Positions 38,601 to 52,179 of a stretch of 64,000 nt of DNA are shown one piece after another. The notes beneath the pieces were generated by a model. That model was not told where the DNA came from, did no database searches, and worked only from the letters and a program-made list of their open reading frames with translations. Made by a program: the position numbers and the translations under genes. Position 1 is the stretch's first letter. Each line of letters starts with the position of its first letter. Origin of the DNA: Vanilla planifolia (lineage: Eukaryota; Streptophyta; Magnoliopsida; Asparagales; Orchidaceae); NCBI GenBank assembly GCA_023846275.1, contig CM043868.1, positions 9,629,653-9,693,652 on the forward strand. The letters run 5' to 3'.

Positions 38601-41600
38601 GTTAAAACAAATTAGAGCATATAAAAAATAATATACTAAAAATTAGAAATAAAATAAACAAATAAGGAAAAACTATTTTCATAATTAATGTGGTTTCATT
38701 TATAGTTATTGGTATTTATTAGATTACTTATATAATGATTTATATTTCATAGTTATTAGTTCTCGTATTGTTTTAATATTCTTTTATACTAGTTTATCAT
38801 ATTATAGTATTCTTTATATTTATTTTCTTGTATGATTTATTTATCAGGTTCTTTTTTGTCTTATTAACATTTATATTATAGATCATATTCCACCACACCA
38901 AAGGATGAGAATTATGATACTATAGAGGAGGCTCCTGCTCTTTTGATGGGATATTAGATAAAATATTGTGTGGAGTTGGTTTTATATAGTTTTCTTATGT
39001 GATAAAATGTTACATTGAGTTTAGTGCATTTCATTATATAGTTTTTTATATATTATGTTATAATTGAGATATTTTGTTTACATTTTGTTTCAAGTATAAA
39101 TGATTTATTATGGTTGGTTTGTCGATTGATTTTGGGTTTGTTATAATATCATATCCATACCAAGGAGTTTTATGTGTCTTCACATGGTTTATAATTTATG
39201 TTTAATATTGATTATTAGGAATTAGTTAGATGGAGAATTAATGAGGATAATAGTATTAGAAAAAAAAACAAATATCTAAAAAAAGAGAAAAGATGAAAAG
39301 AATGTAAAAATCTATGAGAAATGAGAAAGAGTAAGACATGATGTGAAAAAGTACTATGATACTAACTCTATATGACATAAATACTAGATGATGATTATGT
39401 ATATGTAAGCCTAATATACAAACATATATGTTATGATAATAGCACATTCTATATACCCTTTAGAAACTGCCTCTTCTCCTTATTAAGATTTGAACCTAGA
39501 TCAATTAAGGCATTCATCAACACCCTATGCAATTATTTAATTGGATGACATACTCTTTAGATGTCATGAGTTCTTATTTCAACTTTTGTTATTACTTATA
39601 TGTTATTTGCTATATTTCATACAACTTATTTTCTTGTAGCTATTTATTTTCCTATTGAGTATATTATGTTTATCATCTATTTATAATACAAGTTAGGATA
39701 AAATTTATACAAAATTGAGAGTATTTTATGTCTACTGACATTTGAACCTAAGAGAGACTAGAGATAAAGAGTGAGACAGTCATATTTTGAGAGCTTAAGA
39801 CTTTACTTTTGTATGAGACAATTATATATGTATCTTTATAATATGAATATTATAGAAGAATTTTATTATATCTTTTGTTAAACTTTGATAGCTTTGAGAG
39901 TTATATTGCATAACTATTCATTCAATTATTTATAAATTTTTAAATTATGATTATTTTGTCATCCACACTATCATTTTGAATTGTGTGCTCAAGTTTTTTG
40001 CTACATACTTTGTTGTTACCCATTTTTTGGTATTTTGAGATGTATATTGGGTTTATTTTATTAGATAGTTGGGTAGGGCATGACATGTATTGTGTCCTAC
40101 ATTTTTTGGTATTAGAGCATGTTCTAGTCTAAGCATATGCATCTCACACAAACATACAATTTACTTAGCATGTGTTACATTTCTCAATTCTATTTTATTA
40201 TTCTAGTTCATTTTATTATGATCACATATCATGAAAGCTTATGACTTTCAAATAATAATTGGCTTAATAACACAATTGGTTTTATAACCTTGCTTTGGTT
40301 TCGAAAGGCCATGTAACTTTAAACTTGGAATAGAGCATTACTATATTTTGGGTTAAGATTGACTCACAAAAACCAAACATTAATTTATGCGCTTTATTTT
40401 ATGCAATTTTACTTTTTGCAACTAGCATTTACTTTCTATAACTAAATTTACCAGTCTTTACATTTTTACAAATAATTATTTGACATTTTATTTTTAATAA
40501 CTAAATTTTGCACTTATTTGTTGTCTCTTAGTTTTTATTTTTAACTTTTTTTCTTTATTTTTTATTTAAGTTATTTGTAGGTATTTTGATTGTTTTGCTC
40601 TATTTGTTAAAGAATCCAAAATGAAAAATGGAAAAAAAGACCATTCCAAAAACAATATTTTGATTTTTTTAATACATGAAAAAAACATTTTTTTTCAAAA
40701 ATAGCTTTTTTATTTCTTTTCTTAAGAATCACAAACACATGTCATTAAGACAATAATAGTAGCAACATATAACCTATTAGGTAGAGCAAAATTTTGTGAT
40801 GCTTGTTGTTTGCACCTAAGTAATACATAATTATTGGATTTATTGTTATCATAACATTAGGATGTTGTATTATATACTAACATACTTGGGTAGAGGATAT
40901 TATGCTTAATCTACACAAGTTAAAAATTAGAAGAAATAACATAACAAAAGATTATTTTAATTGCATATCTAAACCAATATAAAATTTTTAACCATTAGGA
41001 TCTTCAAACTACTAAATGAAAAAGGTATTCTTGTAACTTATGAAGATCTTGTTCTATTTTGTTTTAGAGGATATGCTTCAATTTCTATAGAATATTCCTT
41101 TATTTACTTATGATCATCTGAATAAGCCTTATGGCATGTTAGTGAGTCTCCAAAACCCATCTTAAGGCTTGTGTTTTGCTTTCAAAGCTAGGACAAGCGC
41201 AATAATATCATGCATTACTTCTTGTTCCTCAAGTCCTCTAAAGATCATCTCCTTGAGAGCAAAAAATAAGTATTTGACTTTTGTAAGAGGGCACTTGACT
41301 TTTGTAAGAGGGCTCTTGAGTTCTCTTGAGAATTGTCACCTCCTCTTGTTGCTTCATTGAGCTAATTTTCTTTCTTCTTGAACTCTCTAAGGTAAACTTA
41401 TAACTTCTCTGAGGAGGGTGGAATACTACCTCTCAAGAGATTATTTATTGCATGGCTAGAGACTTCATAGTAGTTATTGAGACCTTTTGAGCTGATTCAT
41501 GGATGGGAAAGGCTAATCTCAAATTAACCATTTTCTTTGAACTCGAAAATGTTCTAAGCTAGTCAAACTTTCGTGTGTATTTCTTCTTAGGCTAAACATA

Positions 41601-44417
41601 GTAAAAAATAATGAATATAAACTAAATTTGGTATAAGATATGTTGGATGATTCTAAAGTGCTTAAATATATTGATAAAATAAATTTATGTGTATGGAAAA
41701 GATGACAAAGAAGGAACTTAATAAAACTGCAAGCTTTCATGACAAAGTTTATTATTGAACAGCTTGTTGAACATTAGGGCTTCTATTTTAATAAACTTTT
41801 GCACAACTAAAACTTTAAATTCAACATGACATCTTTGGTGGTTATTATTGATTAGTTCTAAATTCCTTTCATAAATTGTCTACATCTTGAGTTAATCTCA
41901 AAAAGATCAAAGAATAAAAGCTTTGGAATTTCATTTTTGTATTTTTATTAGTAATTTTTTTATAAAATGATAAAAACATGTGACTTCTTCATTCACTTTG
42001 TATAAAAGGTGAATCTAGCTTTGATACTAAACTAATAGAGTGTACAAAGGGAAGGCTCATAGATAAAAAAAAGTAGAAGGAATAAGAAAAGAGAGAAGGA
42101 AAAGCTTGGTCTATTATAAGAGATTAAAAAGAGAAGAGAAAGCCTCAAGGCTTAGAGTGATAAGGAGTACAATTCACTGACGAAAATTTTATTTCAAGTC
42201 ACTAATTTCATTTCTCATAAAAGTTAATATTATACACAAGAAATTTATTATTTAAATTTAAAAGTTAACAACTTGTATTACTCTTAATAACCTAATCCAA
42301 ATATAAATAATCTTGAAGTTCAAGTAAATATATAGATTTAAAGTTAAATTTAAATGATTTAAGTAATATATTTAAATTAAAAGTCAAATAAAAAAGATCC
42401 AAATGAATTTAAATTCATATTTAAAATTTGAATTGAAAAAGTTTTTATTATTTTCTCCAAAAATAAAAAAAAATTAAGTAAAATGACATCTTTATTTTAC
42501 ATCAATCTCTTTTGCTAAGAATTTTTAAACTTGATCTAGAGTTTTTTTGTGAATGAAGAGAAGTCTTAACTATATGTCAATTTAATTTCTTTCAATCTTG
42601 TTTTTTATTTTCTAAGTTTTATTAAAAACATTCTGGCATTCATTGATATCTTAACTCACCAAACATCTCTTTTCATAATTGGAAGGCTAAATGAGTTGTC
42701 ATAACCTAGTTTTATTATATTGAGTTATTAACCCCTTTGGTCATCCCATGCTTAACAAATAGTGTCATTACCTCAACACAATAAAGTTAGTAGTCATGTC
42801 ATAATATATTAGAATGATATTTTTTATAATATAATATCATTAGAGAGAGAATAATAGAAAAGAAAGTGTTTGTGTGACACCTAGGACTAAAGAGAGTAAT
42901 GAGTGAGAGTCTAGTGATCTCTTATGAGACATAATCACTAAAGGAGTTTCTCTCAATAGACTTTTTAGTAGAGAAAAATAGGAATGAATAATATAGTATT
43001 AAAAATTGAGAGAATGATTGTAAGATAAATGTCATATTATAATCTTAAGATTTTAAAATATCTTTTGAAATAAAACCTAGTTTGTATCAAATAGCTAAGA
43101 GGTGAAATACCTTGACACAAAGAAACAATGGAAATAGATTTTACAAGCATTAGTATTGATTTTATCAATTATTTATTTTAATAGAAAGTGAAAATAAAAA
43201 TAACTTTTTTTTGTCTTGCATCACTTTAAGATGATAAGAGAAAAATAGTATATAAATCCATTTCAATTAAAACATACAAATTTTCTTCCAAAGGAATTAC
43301 TCATTTTATATCAGTAGATTGCTCATCATGCATTTTCTTCTATTGTTACTAAAGTTAGACCTTGAGATCGACAGTGCAAGTGCTTGATTGGCCAAGAAGT
43401 TAAGTAATAATAGCTCTTGAGAGGCTATCTTAAGTAAACATCTCATTCCTCCAATAAACTTATCAGTGCCTTCTTCAACTCACATTGGGTGATTAGGGAT
43501 TCATGACACCTCACTTAATCTCTATTGATAGGTAGTGATTGTCTTACTTTTCATATTATTTGATGATCCCATTGGGATGTCCAATGTTTGTCACATGTGT
43601 TATTTTGATGTTAAGTTTGGGATTTTGAGGCATGTTGGAATGGTTTCAAGAATGTTTTTGTTATCTTTCCATGTTTTTTTTGGAAAGCTTTCACTTTCAT
43701 TACTTTTAATGCATTATTATATCTTGTGTCATGTAATTCTTTCTTTGAACAAAAGAATTGGGAATAAAATATAAATGACGTGCTTCATGATTTCAAATGT
43801 CTTTTGCGAAAAAAAAATGCATATTAGATTATTGTGTATGATTTAAAGGGCATAAACAATCTAAGCGAAATGCCATTCATGCATTGGCTTAGCTTGGTAA
43901 CAATGTCTATCAAGTTAGAAAATATGCATTTCTTATGAAAAGAACTTAGTAAACATGCACTATGAAAAACTGATTTAAGAGAAAAATTATGTCAAACAAG
44001 TAACTTTGATTGACTAAGCTAAAGATTAACCAATTTGTCTTACTGTATAATAATTGTTATACCACTTTATATATCACTTTCTACATGTTTTAGTGTCTAA
44101 TCCAAGATCAAATCTTGGATGAAAGTGCAATCATCATGCCTTTCAAAAAAACATTATCACATTTTTATATAATCTAAAACTTTCCCAACTTTACAAAGCC
44201 TCAATTCATATTAGAATATTTTCAAACCAAAAATATTATAAGAATCATGCTTACCAATAAAAATATAATTGAAGTGTTGTACAAAACATAACATTGGCCT
44301 CTTAATTACAAGGTCTAGTAAAGCACTCTTTTTTTTCCCTTCACAACTCAACAAATAATCTTCCATTCAATAAGACAGTTCCCTAAAGTCTTCACAAAAT
44401 ATGTTAAGTTCAAAGTG
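35646..44417. other. Long AT-rich region, no gene seen
   Basis: About 8.8 kb. 37080-37330 is GA-rich. At 40107-40119 TGGTATTAGAGCA, preceded by TGTCCTACATTTT, looks like an LTR end plus primer site, so an old LTR probably ends at about 40101; its start and partner were not found. 41271-41314 holds a 22-bp phrase twice (TTTGACTTTTGTAAGAGGGC). The last few hundred bases (down to 44417) would carry the kinase 3' UTR on the minus strand. No exon or RNA gene is supported. Confidence 0.5.
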
Positions 44418-47400
44418 TCATTGAGTAAATGTAGTCCCTTTCTCAAAATTATCCTCTCTTTCAGTCTGTTCTTGTGAAGGCAAGCTTTGAATATTGCAGC
44501 CAGAGTCTGATTCAACATAGGGTTGAGAAGCAATATGTTTGAATGCAAATGCAAGATCACGTGCGGCCGGTCGAATGTGGGGCTTCTCATGGAGGCACAG
44601 CGAGGTGACGACGACGAGCTGGTAAAAGGGGCGCATTGGAAAGTGGCCTTTAAGCAACGGATCAGCAAGTTCGATGAAGCGTCTTCGTTCACTCAGAAAA
44701 GGGCGTGACTGAAACAAAAGAGACGTTAGATTAAAAAAATGATTCAAGATGATAAGAACAACGATATCGATGGCCTAATCACGTGGAACCATTAGAAATT
44801 CTTTGTAGAATGATTGTAATTTGGGACATCCTAATCCTCCATGCATACTAGAAATTGTAACCGAGTATGCATACAGGTCGGCTGGTACCATTAAAACCTT
44901 GGGCATGCAGAGTTTTAATACAAGGTTTAGTCCATGTTGAACTATCTTACACTTAGTAAGTTGTGCTTAATACTGAGAATTTGGCTTAAAGTTAAAGATC
45001 ACTCAAAAGATGAATAGAATTTTGGCTCACCAACGAGTCAATTAGCCAAGGGACGAACCATATTTTCTACTCAAGATTAATTTTAGGCCCATCTTGAGCT
45101 GAGTTTAGCTTGAAGCAATCAAACTCTAAAGTAGTTATAATTTAGATTCACAAAATGTATATATAATAGTACTAATATAAGTATGTGAATAATCATTGTA
45201 TAAATATTTATATGTATATTCTAAAAAATGGGCTGTGAACATTAAAAATTTTAAAATTGGAAGGAAGATACCTACCCATGCGATTAAATTCTCCTCCCCA
45301 GGTTTCCGAGATAAGTCAAATGCCTTTTGCCCGGTCAATAGCTCCAAGAGAACTACACCAAAACTATATACGTCAGACTTCACAGTCAACTTGCCGCTCA
45401 TAGCGTAATCAGGAGCACAGTAACCATAAGTTCCCATGATTCTTGTTGAAACATGAGTCTTGTCACCAACTGGGGCAAGCTTAGCAAGTCCAAAATCAGA
45501 AAGCTTGGGGTTGAAATCCTCATCCAACAGTATATTTGCAGATTTCAGGTCACGGTAGATTACAGGAGGGTCAGCTGAATCATGCAAGTATGCAAGTCCC
45601 TTTGCTGCCCCATGAGCAATCTTAATCCTTGCATTCCAATCCAGTGGCTCTTGGCCAGGAGATAAATCTGACGGTTGAAGCATAAAAATATATTTAACAA
45701 TAGCAAGCATGTGAAACAAGTAAATCTTAGCAGTACATAAAAACCAAATAAGACAATTGAACTTAGCATACTGAGTTAAAAAAAGAATAGATTTAGTTTT
45801 TCATTATAAATTGAGAATAAAATTGAATCTTAAATATATAATTGAATGACCCTTATTCTCATAGGTTTAAGCTTTTGTTTATTGAGTGACCATATAAATG
45901 TATATTGGGTCTAATTTAGCTGTCATTTAATATAACTTTCTCAACAAATGGTATCAAAGTCGATGACTCGTTTACAATAGAATGGTTCATGCATTTGGAG
46001 ATTCTCATGGATCATTGGTTGTTCCTAATGATGTTAAGTAAAACTTTAGTGAACTCAGATGAGTCCCTTATGTGGTTTAGTAGTTTTTAGCATACCTGAT
46101 AATTAATGTTATTCATAAGCTTTAGTATAGTTGCATAAGCTTTCATTCAATGGTGGAGAACTTTGATATCTTTGATATTTGACATGATATGTGATTTGGA
46201 TAGTCAAAGTATTTAATAATAAAAAAGAGAGAACATTCAATAATATGGAGGTGGTGACAAACAATATGGAGGAAGTTAGGAATAATGTGGATGCAATTCT
46301 CATTTGAGAAGAAGATTTGTTAAGATCAATTGAATAGTTTTTCTTCCACAATGAGTTGAAAATAATGTTGAAACTTTTGGCATAAATTAGGTGATTTTAT
46401 TAATTGGTTTAAATTTTTTAGTTATTAGGTATCTATATAAGTATATATTATGTCTAATTTGAGCTATCATTTAATACTACTCTCTTAAAACAACACATAT
46501 AGGAAGGCAAGTAGCAAATGCAAACATATCAAGATTTGCTTATGGAATGTTGAATGATGATTGTTAATGACATTTAGGCATCGAAACCTAAAACAAATAC
46601 TTCATTGATGCATAATATCAAAAATAGAAATAATACACACAACTAAAAAGTTAATCATGTAAAAGAGATCCTGGGATAAAGAATTTGGACAAGTTTATAG
46701 AATCAAATGGACTTGTAAAATTCTAATAATTAATGAAGTAGAAGTTTTATGATTTACAAAATAGAATTTTATTTAAAAATAAAAGAATAACAAAAAAAAT
46801 TTCAGCTATGTTTTAGAGGGATAGACATTGACTGATGCTATCAAGCCACTAAGTAATAACAATCAAGATAAGTAGTTCTAGGAAATGATTTTGCAGGTGA
46901 TTCAAGTGGATTTTTATGCATGTAGTTATAAAATGCTCATTAACATAGCAATTTACATAAGTTATAGCAAATGTTCAAAACAGATAAAAGTAATCTATAA
47001 TACAATACCAAAAATCATTATAATCAAGAAAATAGGAATCATCTTAATACAAACATCATTTTGCACAAGTTTCTAGATAGCTTGACTACAAATTATTTGG
47101 ATGTACAAGTATACTACAATAGCCATAATGACTTCCTAGAAACATTGTTTTGAGCCAAAATGTCAACACATAGTCAAGGTGATTTATGAAGAGAGTACTC
47201 AATTGCAATTGTTCCTTAACTACGATTAGCATGAAGGAAAACTAAAGTTGCATGAATTTCCTAACATATGAGCAAGTGAAATCAATGCATGAAATCCAAA
47301 AACTTTTGATGGCATCACAATAACAACAACAAATAATTAAGAAAGTTCCATCAAATGATATCATAAATTGGGGTCCCATAAATAGACACTCAATAATAAA

Positions 47401-48696
47401 AAAAAATTCAAGCATATTAATACAAATCATAATGATTATATATTTAATCTCTAACATTATGCTTAAGTCCAAATATATGACTAAATTTAATGTTATTTAT
47501 ACTTAAGAATCTTGGCTTCTATTGAAATTCCCATTCACATTATTTAGTATTTCCCCCTTTTAACTTTAAAATCTTTTGAACAATCAAGCGAAATGTCATG
47601 GGAGTCACAAATTATATCAACTATTTGATTTCAACCAAACCAACTTCTCTCATAATTAAACCTAGCTAATATTTGTTAAGCGAATTTCATTATAAGGGGT
47701 ACCAATTTGATCCCAATATACTCAAAGATAGACACCTAACAACACAAAACTTAAGACTTTTGAGTAATAGTCACTATAATTGTAATTTAAGATTCTTACT
47801 CAAAACTTAACTTATAATATGAGAATAAATCTAACCTCACTTGTAGCCAATGATAGTAAATAAGATCTTGTGCTATATAAAAAAGAATAGTGGAGAAACC
47901 CTACAAGTTACAACAATAACCTTCTTCAACACAAAGAGACAAATATGCAACATTTTTAAGAATAAGAATTAGAAAAAATGGTCCTTCAAGCAAGACAAAA
48001 CATCACAAATGCTTACAAAATAAGTGATCATCCAAGCTTCCACGTGACATATATTCATAAACCAAAAGTCTCTCAGATCCTTCAGCACAGTAGCCAATTA
48101 AGTTAACAAGATTTGGATGATGAAGCATTGTCAACATCAGAACTTCCACAAGAAATTCTTGGCTTCCTTGAAGCCCATCACGATTAAGCTGCTTGATTGC
48201 CACAGTCTGTGAATCAAAATTAAAATGTAGAAAAATTAGAAATTATATTATGCGTACATCTTCATACACCAAAGTCCGAAGTTTTCATGGAAGCGATAAT
48301 TTATATAGGAAAGTTTGCCTGGCCATCCTCAAGCCTCCCCTTGAAGACCCTACCGAACCCGCCTTCACCAATCAAATTAGTTTCTCGAAAATTCTCGGTG
48401 GCCACGGCAAGATCTTTAAAGGTGAAACGCTGCGCGGAAGTAGATTTATCACCAGCCGTGGAAAACGGTTTTGTCTCAATCTCTGGCCCGAAAGAACAAA
48501 ATGAGTCACAAATCCTGGAGAAGGCAAAAATCAAACAGAGTAAAATTTACATTTTTCTCCCAGAATTATTCTTACCGAGAGTATCAACAATGCGGGTTAA
48601 GGAAGATGAACGAGCTAAGGGCGACTTCGATAGTCTGACACCCATCCGTCCCCTGGCCTCTCCCCGCCGTGGACTCATACAAGAAAAGCAAGGCAT
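44418..48696 (-). CDS. RLCK-VII (PBS1-like) receptor-like cytoplasmic kinase
   Basis: Five exons on the minus strand: 48576-48696, 48319-48482, 48017-48206, 45276-45667, 44418-44708 (stop TGA 44418-44420), encoding 385 residues. It should phosphorylate Ser/Thr on the cytoplasmic face of the plasma membrane, relaying receptor-kinase signals. Visible features: start [11 protein letters not shown] with Cys3 and Cys6 as lipidation candidates but no Gly2; [10 protein letters not shown] before the kinase; GEGGFG loop 79-84; VAIK Lys100; YRDLK 196-200; DFG 216-218; CAPDY 242-246, where the usual APE Glu is Asp245; Arg335 in the last subdomain. The short P-loop strand ([13 protein letters not shown]) and YMSRGSL recall Arabidopsis PBL21 (ASG5); the C-terminal half is closer to PBL7/PBL27. 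Introns are 93, 112 (GC-AG), 2349 and 567 nt; all junction phases fit. Probably functional. Confidence 0.93.
45668..48016 (-). other. Large intron 3 (2349 nt) of the kinase gene
   Basis: Donor TTTT/GTAAGC at 48017/48016, acceptor ACCGTCAG/ATTTATC at 45668/45667. It is much longer than the other introns and contains the TRIM-like element at 45853-46494. The rest is AT-rich with no gene seen. Confidence 0.85.
45853..46494 (+). mobile_element. TRIM-like mini LTR element in kinase intron 3
   Basis: Two related segments of about 95 bp, 45853-45946 and 46396-46494, share the order TTATT...GGTTTAA...TTATT/GAG...TATATAA...GTCTAATTT...GCT(G/A)TCATTTAATA...CTC. After the first lies a tRNA-Met-type primer site (TGGTATCAAAGTC, 45949-45961). 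The interior is about 450 bp and non-coding. Size and parts fit a terminal-repeat retrotransposon in miniature. It is old and lies antisense to the gene. Confidence 0.5.
48207..48318 (-). other. GC-AG intron 2 of the kinase gene
   Basis: Exon 2 ends ...GGCCAG and is followed by GCAAAC; the acceptor is TTCACAG before ACTGTGGCA. Using GC as donor gives [14 protein letters not shown], exactly the family sequence in phase 0. I saw no GT donor nearby that keeps this sequence. Confidence 0.85.
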
Positions 48697-48719
48697 TTCG
48701 TCGACGCAACCCTACTTTC

Positions 48720-48744
48720 AAAAAAAAAAAAAAAAAAAAAAAAA
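48720..48744 (-). repeat. 25-nt T tract in the kinase 5' leader
   Basis: Twenty-five A on the plus strand, so 25 T on the coding strand, ending 23 nt before the ATG at 48696. It is either a leader homopolymer or the pyrimidine tract of a 5'-UTR intron; an AG (AAAGTAG/GG) follows a few bases later. Confidence 0.6.
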
Positions 48745-49034
48745 GAAACTCGTATAGCGATATCCTTTGCCAATAACTATTAGGTTAATTTGTTCATAAG
48801 TTCCCCCTTCCGCCAATCCGAGAACGGACGAGACGACGGGGGAACATCTACGGCTAGCCCCTGTAAAAGAATTTCACTCAAAGAAATTCAAATTAACGAG
48901 AGAATTGTAATCCTTACAAGGTACTTTATAGTTTAAGGAGGTGCAATTGCGCGAAAAGGGTAAGAATTTTGGAGGACGACACCGAGGAATGTGGGAAACA
49001 GAAATTCCTAAAATAAGAACGGAGGGCAGATAGC

Positions 49035-49090
49035 GAGAGAGAGAGAGAGATTCTAACCTTTCGCCGTTTCGCAGCTTTCGCTTATTATAG
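49035..49090 (-). promoter_or_regulatory. Core promoter of the kinase gene
   Basis: On the minus strand a TATA-like TATAATAA (49082-49089) is followed about 30 nt later by a CT-repeat (49035-49051), a pyrimidine patch of the sort common at plant start sites. Transcription would then begin near 49050 with a leader of about 350 nt. The 48750-49160 block is markedly GC-richer than the flanks, in keeping with an active 5' end. Confidence 0.5.
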
Positions 49091-49261
49091 AAGACCGTTT
49101 CGGCGCGAACTCTCCTCGGCTCGAGCTCGAACTTCACTACGCGGAGAGGAGAAGAAAAAGGGAGCTACATTTTTGGCAGCGGCGCCAAATTTTTTTAAAA
49201 AGGAAATGATTTAAAAAATAAACTCTTAAATTGGTACGTTTTTTTTTAATAACAAATATAT

Positions 49262-49690
49262 ATTTTTTTTGACAGATCAACCCCATCAAACTTCGATGAG
49301 AGGGGACAATCTACTAGCCTATTTCAAACTATCCTAAAAACAAGGTGGACAAATAAATCAATATTAATACTGAAAGACACAAGAGACAATGACATAATCA
49401 ATTGTCACGATCACAATAACCAATTCTTTCATATGAAGCACAACATCTTCACCCCAAAAAGTTTGTCAAATATCATAAAAAATAAAAGTCATATAACCTT
49501 TGAAGCAAACTCCACAACCAATGAATAAAGAATAAACAATCATGACTTATTTCAAGCTCTATTAATAATAAAGACATACAAGTGAACTTTCGCGATGGCC
49601 AAAAATGTGGCCACTCTAGTTACAAATCATCTTAGTAATGTCAATTAGATTGGGGAAGATACCAATGTGATTAAGATGGTTTAAGATAGC
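49262..49690 (-). mobile_element. 3' tail of an L1-type LINE
   Basis: On the minus strand, degraded zf-RVT-like peptide pieces (CMSLLLIELEIS, LFFIHWLWSLL, LTNFLG) lead into a tail with PSHRSLMGLICQKK-type sequence. That is a 3' end I recall from plant L1 elements; it is followed by an A-run (T-run on plus, 49261-49270). Only the last 430 or so bases were inserted or survive. It lies about 170 bp upstream of the kinase TATA box. Confidence 0.5.
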
Positions 49691-50107
49691 TTGACAAGCT
49701 AAAAGGATCCCATGTCTTTTGGTAAGAGAGGAAAAACTAATTATCAATAACCACTAAATGAACATGGTAATACCTACAGTAGGTAGATGCAATTACTATG
49801 GACATGAGCATTTTGGATCAACTAGAAGTAAAGGGTTGTGAAAGATATCATAGACAGATAATTAGTCTTATCTCTCTCTCAATCATGGCCTACAAAATTA
49901 TTATCAACACATAAGTCTAATTTGAGATAACACTATTAGAGTAATAAAAGAAATACTAAAAAGAGTAGATAAAATATTGAGGTACTTATAGAAAAATAGT
50001 TTAGCATCTCTCTCTCATTACATACTATTTTAGAGTCAATTTATTTTATTAGATAATAAAATTAAGCTTAAAATAAGATATATTCTTTATAGCTTAATGA
50101 TTATATA
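49691..50107. other. AT-rich spacer, nothing recognised
   Basis: No open frame or clear repeat. It may be the missing left end of the copia LTR that becomes recognisable at about 50108. Confidence 0.4.

Positions 50108-52179
<2,072 letters not shown>

Noticed and set aside
39470-39590. tRNA-like or tRNA-derived SINE signal (GATTTGAACCTAG and TTAATTGGATGACAT)
   Set aside because: B-box-like and A-box-like strings are present but do not fold into a convincing tRNA and have the wrong spacing; no poly(A) or duplications seen.
48287-48757. 156-codon plus-strand frame across the kinase 5' end
   Set aside because: It runs antisense to exons 1-2 and into the A tract, giving a poly-lysine end; it is a shadow.
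48874-49137. 87-codon minus-strand frame upstream of the kinase
   Set aside because: It lies over the proposed TATA box and leader, out of reach of the main frame; it is better explained as promoter and 5' UTR than as an upstream gene.
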